Of a DNA stretch of 12,448 bases, positions 1 through 5,967 are shown one piece after another. The position numbers and the translations under genes were made by a program. The stretch lies in contig JANWVS010000012.1 in assembly GCA_025056835.1 (NCBI GenBank), positions 1-12,448 on the forward strand. The letters run 5' to 3'. This stretch comes from Gemmataceae bacterium (GTDB lineage: Bacteria; Planctomycetota; Planctomycetia; Gemmatales; Gemmataceae). Each line of letters opens with the position of its first letter. Positions within the stretch are counted from its first letter, which is position 1. Under the pieces are notes generated by a model, which was not told the origin of the DNA, made no database searches, and was given only the letters and a program-made list of their open reading frames with translations.

Positions 1-2356
1 ACGTCTGCACGACGCCCGTGTAGTCGCCCGCCACCAACCGTGCCAACGCCGCGAACCAATAGTATTCCGGCTGCGTGGCGTCGGTGCGGGCAAACGATTC
101 CGCCTGACGGGCCAGGGCAGCGTGGTCGCCGCTGAGCCAACGCACGGCTGCGAGGTGCCACTGGGCCGCCTCGTGCTCGGGACAATCGCGCAAGCAATCG
201 AGCAGTAGGTCGCGGGCGGTTTGTAACGCAGCCGGATCGTCGGTTGCCGCGCGGAAGTAGGTTTGCAAACTCAAGCGCGCCGCCAAGAACGCCAATTGAC
301 CGCGGCGCGGACGGTCGCACAATTCGCGGGCCTCGTGCAACAGTTGCTTGGCTTCGGCGCTGCGCCCCATGTGATGCGCCAACACCGCACGGCGAACGCG
401 CGGAAGCGGGTCGCGCGGGGCCATTTCTTGCCACCGAGCGAGCACGGCGAGGGCCTCGTCGTCTTTGCCGCAGCGGTGGTACAAACGCGCCAGTCGATCC
501 TGAGCGGGGCCGTGGTGCGGCGCCAACTGTGCCAGCACGAAGACCGCCTTCAAGGCAGCTTCGAGGTCACCAGCCTTTTCCGCAGCGAGCGACCGCGCCA
601 ACAAGAATTGCTCGGCCTTGGCGGGGTATTCTGGACCGAGCACCTCGGGAAACCGGCCGGGGGCCAGGGCCGCGGAGCGTTCCAGGTAAGCGTGTTCTAC
701 CTCGTCGAACGACCAGCGGCGTTGTTCAAAGAAGGCCCGCGCCGCCGCCGCATCGGCAAAAGTTCGGGCGAACAAGGCCAAGGTCTGTTCGCCCTCCACG
801 GGGTGCCGCGCCGCCGCTCGGCAAAACAACCAGGCGTATTCGGGCCGCACGGCCTGCGGGTACGTCGCCGCTAAGTGATGATACGCTTGGGCAGCCAACG
901 GGTCGCAGGCATCGACCGATGCCAGGTGTTCGCACAAATACAGTTGCTCGTCGAGGTTCAAGGGCAAGCCATGCGCGCGTGCTTCCGTGAAGATCGCGTT
1001 GATCAGGTAGGTCCATTCCGGATCGTGCGGGGCGGTGAACGGCAACACGGTTTGTATCGCCCAGGCCAGGTTGCGCGTCACGTCTTCCTGGCTGTTGGGC
1101 GTTCCCTTGGCGGCGCACAAGGCAAGGTAGCCGGCCGTCAGGCGGTCTTTTTCCGTTTCCTGTTCGTGGGCCGTGCGAAGGTGTTTGAACGCCTCGTCGT
1201 AGCGCCCCAGTTTGGCCAACGACAACCCCAGACCGCGCAGCACCGGCAGCGACGGCGCCCCCTCGGCCAACGATCGGGCAAATTGGTCGGCTGCCGCTTG
1301 GAAGTCACCCAGGCGATACAGCCCTTGCGCCAGGGCCAAGGCCCCCTGCCGCGTCAGGGCTTGCAAATCCCCGCCGAAAACAGGACAAATGAAGGCGTAT
1401 TTCTCCGCGAGTTTGCGCACGTAAGAACGATGTTCCGGAAAGGCCTCGACCCACAGCCGCTGCGGCTGGCCGGCCCATCGCTCCAGCCCTTTAGGGCCCA
1501 TCGCCCGCTGCAAAGCGCGCACGGCAAACTGCGTGTCGGCGCCGGCGGCGATCATCGCCGCACCGAGCTGCAACGTCACGATGGGACAGCCGGGATCGAT
1601 GCGATTGGCTTCCGTGAGATAGCGCATCGCCTCGCGCGCTTGGCCCCGGCGCAACAACAAGGCCCCCAGATACAGCGGCGGATCGATCATCGGGTTGGTG
1701 ATGGTTTCGCCGGCAGCGGGCGTGAATTCCCCGATGGCGTCGTCGAGCACGAGCGACTTGGCCGCCCCCGTGCGCGCCGTGTGCAAGGCCTCGAGTGCTT
1801 CGTCGATCTGCCCCGCGCGGATGTGGCATAGCCCCTGCCAGAAGGACGCCTCTCGGCACGGCGACTGCACCAGTAACGTCCGGCCGATCAGATCGAAGAG
1901 CCGGCGCGTTTCTCCCATCCGGCTGGCGCTGGAGAGGGAACGGATCTCCTCGAGCATGGCCGCTTGAAGGGTACGACGAAAGTCCGTTTCCGGCTGTCCC
2001 AACAGATGCGCGGCCTTGACGCCGTAGGTCAGTGCCTCGTCGAATTCCTTGGCTTGGATGCAGGCGTCGGCGGCAACTCGGAGGCATTCGCCTTCGACTT
2101 GGTTGAAACGCCGTTGCCAATAGTTCGACGGCAAGCCGATGCGTCGCAAGCGCGTCAGGTGGTCGAGGGCCTCGCGCCACTGCCCCTGGTGGAGTTTGTG
2201 CCGGACCCGTTTAAGACCACGCCGCCGCCGCGGGCTTGGTGCGTACAGTTGCCACAAAACCACGACGATCAACGCCGCGATCAGCCCGACCACCGCCACC
2301 GCGATGGTCATGCCGAGGGGATATTCGACGAACAGTTCTTGGACGATGTCAGGCAC
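1..2356 (-). CDS. Membrane-anchored TPR-repeat protein (C-terminus beyond window)
   Basis: The reading frame is open from a GTG at 2356 to the window edge, giving about 785 residues with no stop, so the C-terminus is missing. One hydrophobic segment (about residues 16-39) is followed directly by a basic stretch containing PRRRRGLKR. By the positive-inside rule this puts the rest in the cytoplasm. The remainder is mostly helical and rich in Ala, Leu and Arg. TPR-like helix pairs are clearest at about 341-400 (LYRLGDFQAAADQF, LGRYDEAFKHL) and 584-677 (KAGDLEAALKAV, CGKDDEALAVL). No kinase, protease or other catalytic motif is visible. TPR arrays usually bind proteins, so a scaffold role is likely, but the partner is unknown. 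The gene lies 24 nt after the hydrolase stop in the same frame, so transcription is probably shared. The start is uncertain: neither GTG 2356 nor ATG 2311 has a Shine-Dalgarno sequence. GTG is preferred because it gives a short leader before the membrane segment. Confidence 0.85.
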   Translation of the reverse strand, partial: MPDIVQELFVEYPLGMTIAVAVVGLIAALIVVVLWQLYAPSPRRRRGLKRVRHKLHQGQWREALDHLTRLRRIGLPSNYWQRRFNQVEGECLRVAADACIQAKEFDEALTYGVKAAHLLGQPETDFRRTLQAAMLEEIRSLSSASRMGETRRLFDLIGRTLLVQSPCREASFWQGLCHIRAGQIDEALEALHTARTGAAKSLVLDDAIGEFTPAAGETITNPMIDPPLYLGALLLRRGQAREAMRYLTEANRIDPGCPIVTLQLGAAMIAAGADTQFAVRALQRAMGPKGLERWAGQPQRLWVEAFPEHRSYVRKLAEKYAFICPVFGGDLQALTRQGALALAQGLYRLGDFQAAADQFARSLAEGAPSLPVLRGLGLSLAKLGRYDEAFKHLRTAHEQETEKDRLTAGYLALCAAKGTPNSQEDVTRNLAWAIQTVLPFTAPHDPEWTYLINAIFTEARAHGLPLNLDEQLYLCEHLASVDACDPLAAQAYHHLAATYPQAVRPEYAWLFCRAAARHPVEGEQTLALFARTFADAAAARAFFEQRRWSFDEVEHAYLERSAALAPGRFPEVLGPEYPAKAEQFLLARSLAAEKAGDLEAALKAVFVLAQLAPHHGPAQDRLARLYHRCGKDDEALAVLARWQEMAPRDPLPRVRRAVLAHHMGRSAEAKQLLHEARELCDRPRRGQLAFLAARLSLQTYFRAATDDPAALQTARDLLLDCLRDCPEHEAAQWHLAAVRWLSGDHAALARQAESFARTDATQPEYYWFAALARLVAGDYTGVVQT

Positions 2357-2380
2357 GACAATGAGGCAACGTCGTTGAGG

Positions 2381-3274
2381 TTACTGCTTCGGCATGTCCA
2401 GCAAACCGCGGCCGTGCAGCCAGGCGGCGCAACGCTGCGGCCAACTGGCATACGGCAGGGTCCCATCGCCCAGCCCCAAGCCATGGCGGCCTTTCTCGTA
2501 AATGTGCAGTTCCGCCGGCACCTTGTGCTTGCACAAGGCCAGGTAGAAGAGCACACTGTTCTCCGGCGGCACCGCCTTGTCTTCCGTCGTATGAACCAGA
2601 AAGGTCGGCGGCGTCGCCGCCGTCACCCGCCGCTCCGTGCTCAATTGCTCAACCAGCTTGGGATCGGGCTTCTTCCCCAGAAGATTATTACGCGAGCCGA
2701 CGTGGGCGAACGGCTCGGTCATGGTGATGACGGGATACAGCAACACCAGGAAATCGGGCCGGCAACTGTGGCGGTCGATCGGATCGTCGGCCTCCGGCGT
2801 GCCAAGATCGAAGTGCGTGCCCGCGGTCGAGGCCAAGTGGCCGCCGGCCGAGAACCCCATGATGCCGACCCGGCGCGGGTCGATGCCCCATTCCTTGGCG
2901 TGATGGCGCGTCAGCCGAATGGCGCGCTGGGCGTCGGTCAGCGGCGCCGGATGCCGGTAGCGCGGGCCAAGCCGATATTTGAGGACCACGGCCGTGACGC
3001 CCAGGCTGTTCCACCACTTGGCGATGTCGTGGCCTTCGTGATTCAGGGCGTGCGTCGCGTAACCGCCGCCCGGACAGACCACCACGGCCGTGCCGTTGGC
3101 CTTGTCGGAGGCGGCACGATAGAGCACGTACACCGGCACGTCGGCCGGGTCCTGGCCTTGCGCGCCTGGGGCGTCGCCTTGCCAAAGCCGCTGCCATGGC
3201 CCTTCCGCCGGTTGGGCCAACGTCGCTCCCGGCACCAGCACCAGCACGATTGCTACGAGACTGCCGCGTCCCAT
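2381..3274 (-). CDS. Secreted alpha/beta hydrolase, acetyl-esterase/BD-FAE-like
   Basis: This 297-residue protein probably hydrolyses esters outside the cytoplasm; acetylated or feruloylated polysaccharide is a plausible substrate. Residues 1-20 form a signal peptide ending in an ATLA-Q cleavage site. The mature part shows the alpha/beta-hydrolase signatures in order: oxyanion-hole CPGGGY (67-72), nucleophile motif GFSAGG with Ser142, acid Asp232 in HTTEDKAVP, and His264 in GRHGLG. The triad is therefore complete and the length fits the family. The ATG at 3274 was chosen because GGGAGGG lies five bases upstream and the signal peptide starts there. The open frame continues 177 codons further upstream, but that part overlaps the antiporter gene antisense-free in another frame and is spurious. 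The gene follows the antiporter by 56 nt, and that gap carries its own extended -10 box. Family membership is well supported, while the substrate is inference. Relatives are often annotated as xylanase or lipase without direct evidence. Confidence 0.93.
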   Translation of the reverse strand: MGRGSLVAIVLVLVPGATLAQPAEGPWQRLWQGDAPGAQGQDPADVPVYVLYRAASDKANGTAVVVCPGGGYATHALNHEGHDIAKWWNSLGVTAVVLKYRLGPRYRHPAPLTDAQRAIRLTRHHAKEWGIDPRRVGIMGFSAGGHLASTAGTHFDLGTPEADDPIDRHSCRPDFLVLLYPVITMTEPFAHVGSRNNLLGKKPDPKLVEQLSTERRVTAATPPTFLVHTTEDKAVPPENSVLFYLALCKHKVPAELHIYEKGRHGLGLGDGTLPYASWPQRCAAWLHGRGLLDMPKQ

Positions 3275-3307
3275 GTTGCCCTCCCGACTTGCGGCCCAAC
3301 GATCTGC

Positions 3308-3323
3308 TGCGGCCATTATAACA
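3308..3323 (-). promoter_or_regulatory. Extended -10 promoter for the hydrolase gene
   Basis: Read on the minus strand, positions 3323-3315 spell TGTTATAAT, a perfect match to the extended -10 consensus (TG, one base, TATAAT). It lies in an AT-rich patch within the 56-nt gap between the antiporter stop and the hydrolase start, in otherwise very GC-rich DNA. No good -35 is seen upstream, which is acceptable for extended -10 promoters. Initiation near 3308 would leave a leader of about 34 nt containing the hydrolase Shine-Dalgarno sequence. Confidence 0.5.
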
Positions 3324-3330
3324 ATACGAA

Positions 3331-4470
3331 TCACGGCGGCGCTGATTCCGGCAGATGGTAGAACGCCAGACCGATGATCAAATAGACCGCCAGCAGAAGC
3401 ACCCCTTCCATCCAATGGCATTCGCCGTCTTGGGCGACCAAGGCGACGACGCCTATCGAAATCACGACGGCGACGACTTCCAACGGCGAGAAGTGCAGGT
3501 CGATTGGCTGGCCCAGCAGCAGCCCGGCGAACACCAGCACCGGTGCGACAAAGAGAGCGATCTGTATGCTGCTGCCCACGGCGATGTTGACCGCCAGGTC
3601 CATTTGGTTCTTGACAGCCACGAGGATCGCCGTCGAATGCTCCGCGGCGTTGCCGATCACGGCGACGACAATCACGCCGATAAAGGTCCGGTTCATCCCT
3701 AATGCTTCGGCCGCTGGTTTGACGGAATCGACCAGCAACTCGCTCATCAGGGCAACAAGGGCGGTAGCGGCCAGCAACACGATGAGCGACGTGCGCCGGC
3801 TCCACTCCGGTTCATGAGGTTCCTCAGGACCACATTCCGGTCCGGCGAAGAGATGTTGGTGCGTCTTGAGCGAGAACCACAAACTGAGCAGGTACACGAC
3901 CGCGAGAATGCCGGCGATCTCTTCGCTCAGATGCACGAGCGTCTTTTCGTCCTCCGGCCGCGGTGTTGCCGACAGCATGTGAAAATGGATCGTCGGGAAG
4001 ATCAGCCCGATCGACGCCAGGGCCAACAGCGTCGCCCCGAGACTGGCGGCCGTGCGATTGAACGTTTGCCGCGTGTACCGCAAACCGCCCGCGAAAATCG
4101 CGGCGCCGAGTACGAGGAGGATGTTGCCGATGATCGAACCGGTGATGCTCGCCTTGACGATGGCCACCTCGCCCTTCCACAGCGCCGCCAGGGCGATGAT
4201 CAACTCGGCGGCGTTGCCGAAGGTAGCGTTGAGCAGGCCGCCGATGCCTGGCCCCAAGCTCTCGGCCAGGTTTTCGGTGGCCCGCCCCATCAAGCCCGCC
4301 AGCGGAACGATCGCCAGGCACGAGACGATAAACAACCATAGTCCGCCGACGTGGAGCAATTCGAGGAGCACCGCGAGCGGCACGGCCGGCAGCAGCAGAT
4401 ACAGCGGCTCGCTGCCAAACCTGGCAAACCAGGATGCCGCCGCCGGCGGAGGGCTTTGTTCGGGTTTCAC
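3331..4470 (-). CDS. cax: Ca2+/H+ antiporter, CaCA superfamily (CAX/ChaA type)
   Basis: This 379-residue inner-membrane protein exchanges cytosolic Ca2+ (or a similar cation) for protons. It has the two alpha repeats that define the CaCA superfamily. Repeat 1 has [10 protein letters not shown] (85-94) followed by [12 protein letters not shown] (111-122). Repeat 2 has [11 protein letters not shown] (272-282) followed by [12 protein letters not shown] (299-310). Glu89 and Glu277 are the expected cation-binding acidic residues. About eleven hydrophobic segments cover most of the chain, with an acidic, His-containing loop at about 203-225 between the halves, as is usual for CAX proteins. Translation starts at GTG 4470, supported by GAGG seven bases upstream. 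The gene diverges from the small secreted-protein gene across a 200-nt spacer and leads the run antiporter-hydrolase-TPR. Family assignment is firm. Ion specificity (Ca2+ versus Na+, K+ or Mn2+) cannot be read from the sequence alone. Confidence 0.95.
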   Translation of the reverse strand: MKPEQSPPPAAASWFARFGSEPLYLLLPAVPLAVLLELLHVGGLWLFIVSCLAIVPLAGLMGRATENLAESLGPGIGGLLNATFGNAAELIIALAALWKGEVAIVKASITGSIIGNILLVLGAAIFAGGLRYTRQTFNRTAASLGATLLALASIGLIFPTIHFHMLSATPRPEDEKTLVHLSEEIAGILAVVYLLSLWFSLKTHQHLFAGPECGPEEPHEPEWSRRTSLIVLLAATALVALMSELLVDSVKPAAEALGMNRTFIGVIVVAVIGNAAEHSTAILVAVKNQMDLAVNIAVGSSIQIALFVAPVLVFAGLLLGQPIDLHFSPLEVVAVVISIGVVALVAQDGECHWMEGVLLLAVYLIIGLAFYHLPESAPP

Positions 4471-4670
4471 TGTCTTACCTCGACGACATCCATCGAACCG
4501 TTGGCCGCGAAAGGTTCGGCCCGCGACTCCGCCTTGCGCCGCGGCTTGGTGAACCGTGGAGTTTGCTCGTGAGAATCATGGTCGATGCCGACCCACGCGC
4601 AAGCCGGTGCGTCCCTCTCGTTTCCTCGGTGGATGGGTCGTCCCCCAATAATCCCCGGAAGGAGAAGAAC

Positions 4671-5021
4671 ATGGTTCGCTTCGGCTCGTTCGCGGTCGTC
4701 GGCCTCGCGGTACTTGGCTCTCTTACCTTCGCTCCCCATGCGGCCCGCGCGGATTACTTCGACATTCGCTTCGGCATCGGCAACAGCTACGTGCAGTTCG
4801 GCACTGGGCCGCGCTTCTTGCCGGCCCCGCCTATCGTGCTGTATCCGTTACGTCCGGCGCCGATCGTCGTCGAACCGCCCTGCGGACATGTCTGCCCGCC
4901 GCCGGTGGTCGTGGCGCCCACGGTACGACCGACAGTTCCGGTTTATCGCAGCTATCCGCCGGTTGCTGTGCCGCCGCCCTATCAACCCCGCGCTCCTTAC
5001 TTTTGGGGGCCGCGGTTCTAG
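4671..5021 (+). CDS. Small secreted proline-rich protein of unknown function
   Basis: This 116-residue protein belongs to no family I recognise. Residues 1-27 are a clear Sec signal peptide (MVRFGSF, hydrophobic core, then PHAARA before DYF). The mature 89 residues are dominated by proline, valine, tyrosine and arginine. Short PAPP, PPPV and PPPYQP runs are spread along the chain, there is one CGHVC pair (71-75), and the end is aromatic (YFWGPRF). There are no charged helices and no membrane anchor, so a disordered extracellular or periplasmic protein is likely. Start ATG 4671 has a strong GGAAGGAG six bases upstream. An open frame reaches further upstream, but without a ribosome site and into the divergent spacer, so the longer version is rejected. 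The gene is monocistronic: it diverges from the antiporter and converges on the phosphorylase, with a hairpin between. Exported Pro/Tyr-rich proteins of this kind are common in planctomycetes and mostly uncharacterised. Confidence 0.85.
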   Translation: MVRFGSFAVVGLAVLGSLTFAPHAARADYFDIRFGIGNSYVQFGTGPRFLPAPPIVLYPLRPAPIVVEPPCGHVCPPPVVVAPTVRPTVPVYRSYPPVAVPPPYQPRAPYFWGPRF

Positions 5022-5061
5022 GATCGAAGAAGCGACGGAACCTTTCAAAACCATTCGACGG

Positions 5062-5089
5062 CGCGGCGCTCCACCCCCTGAGCGCCGCG
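5062..5089. terminator. Convergent hairpin, probable bidirectional terminator
   Basis: CGCGGCGCT (5062-5070) and AGCGCCGCG (5081-5089) pair perfectly over 9 bp around a 10-nt loop. The hairpin lies 41 nt after the secreted-protein stop and 8 nt after the phosphorylase stop on the other strand. Only short T runs follow it (CTTT on plus, TTTT on minus about 12 nt away), so intrinsic termination may be modest. Confidence 0.55.
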
Positions 5090-5096
5090 GCGGTCT

Positions 5097-5918
5097 TTAG
5101 CCCGTCTGGCTGCACGAAAGCCATAATCCGATGGCCGCATCAAGCAGCTGTCCCAACCGCGCACGGAGGTTGGCGGCGGCGTCCAGCACTTCATCATGGT
5201 GAATCGGCCCACCGGCCAAGCCGGCGGCGCGATTGGTGATGCAGGAGATGGCGGCGCAGCGCAACCCCAGCTCGTGGGCGGTGCGGACCTCGTGCGCGGT
5301 GGACATTCCCACCGCATCCGCGCCCAAGCGGCGCAGGGCACGGACCTCAGCTTTGGTTTCGTAACACGGACCGGTCACCTGGGCATAGACCCCTTCCGCC
5401 AGGGCCATGCCGCCGGCGGCTGCGGCAGCACGGAAACAGTGCCGCCATCCAGGATCGTAGGGGCTGGGCCGTGGTCCGCCCAAGCCCCCTGGTCCCGGTT
5501 CGCGCCACCAGTAAGGCCTCGTGCATTCCAGATGGTCCGCCACGAGCATGAGCGAACCGGGAACCAAGTCGTCGCGGATGCCGCCGGCCGCATTGGTCAC
5601 CAGCAAATCGCTGACACCCAACGACCAGGCCAGGACAACCGGCGCGGCGGTCTGGTGCCAGCCGTGGCCTTCGTAATAGTGCGTCCGGCCGGAAAAAGCG
5701 ACCACGCAGGCCGCCCCCCACCGCCCGACAATCAGCCGTCCTTTGTGGCCGACGACGCCGACGTCGATCAGCCCGGGCACTTGCGCGTAGGGTAAAGCAA
5801 TCGCGTCGTGCAGGCGTCGATCGAGTTCGCCCAAGCCGGAGCCGAGAATCAGCGCCAGTCGCGGCTTGCGTTCGTCCAGCGCGGCTCGCAGCGCGGCGTA
5901 ATCGGCCGATTCTCTCAT
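5097..5918 (-). CDS. punA: Purine nucleoside phosphorylase (trimeric, 6-oxopurine type)
   Basis: This cytosolic salvage enzyme splits inosine or guanosine with phosphate into the base and ribose-1-phosphate. The 273 residues show the trimeric PNP motifs in order: phosphate loop GSGLG (26-30, Ser27), GHKGRLIVG (57-65), GRTHYYEG (77-84, with Arg78, His80 and Tyr82), TNAAGG (108-113), GPCYET (183-188, Glu187), GADAVGMST (199-207), ITN (227-229) and HHDEV (240-244). Asn229 is at the position that favours 6-oxopurines over adenine in characterised relatives. The segment after DHL (128-130) is unusual: the family's conserved NPL.G stretch is replaced by a Trp/Gly/Pro-rich sequence. The gene starts 49 nt after the MMPL transporter stop and may be co-transcribed with it. 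ATG 5918 has no Shine-Dalgarno sequence, and a possible -10 box lies so close that the mRNA could be leaderless. MTA phosphorylase is less likely, because that family has a different HGR..H motif. Confidence 0.93.
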   Translation of the reverse strand: MRESADYAALRAALDERKPRLALILGSGLGELDRRLHDAIALPYAQVPGLIDVGVVGHKGRLIVGRWGAACVVAFSGRTHYYEGHGWHQTAAPVVLAWSLGVSDLLVTNAAGGIRDDLVPGSLMLVADHLECTRPYWWREPGPGGLGGPRPSPYDPGWRHCFRAAAAAGGMALAEGVYAQVTGPCYETKAEVRALRRLGADAVGMSTAHEVRTAHELGLRCAAISCITNRAAGLAGGPIHHDEVLDAAANLRARLGQLLDAAIGLWLSCSQTG

Positions 5919-5934
5919 TTCGATTTCTATAGCA
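5919..5934 (-). promoter_or_regulatory. Possible extended -10 directly upstream of the phosphorylase ATG
   Basis: On the minus strand positions 5934-5926 read TGCTATAGA, an extended -10-like element (TG, one base, then TATAGA, 4 of 6 matches). Initiation at the usual distance would fall at about 5919, one base before the ATG, which would give a leaderless transcript. No convincing -35 is present. The absence of a Shine-Dalgarno sequence is consistent, but this remains a weak call. Confidence 0.3.
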
Positions 5935-5967
5935 AGGTGGGTTGGGCGAGGACACGGCGCCCGGCGA

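Noticed and set aside
1964..3361. A 465-codon plus-strand open frame, and similar ones at 244-990 and 875-1831
   Set aside because: They lie antisense to the TPR and hydrolase genes, have Arg/Gln/His-rich composition typical of GC-rich shadow frames, and show no family motifs, while the minus frames do.
3275..3805. A 177-codon upstream extension of the hydrolase
   Set aside because: It overlaps the antiporter gene, has no domain match, and the ATG at 3274 has both a strong ribosome site and a signal peptide.
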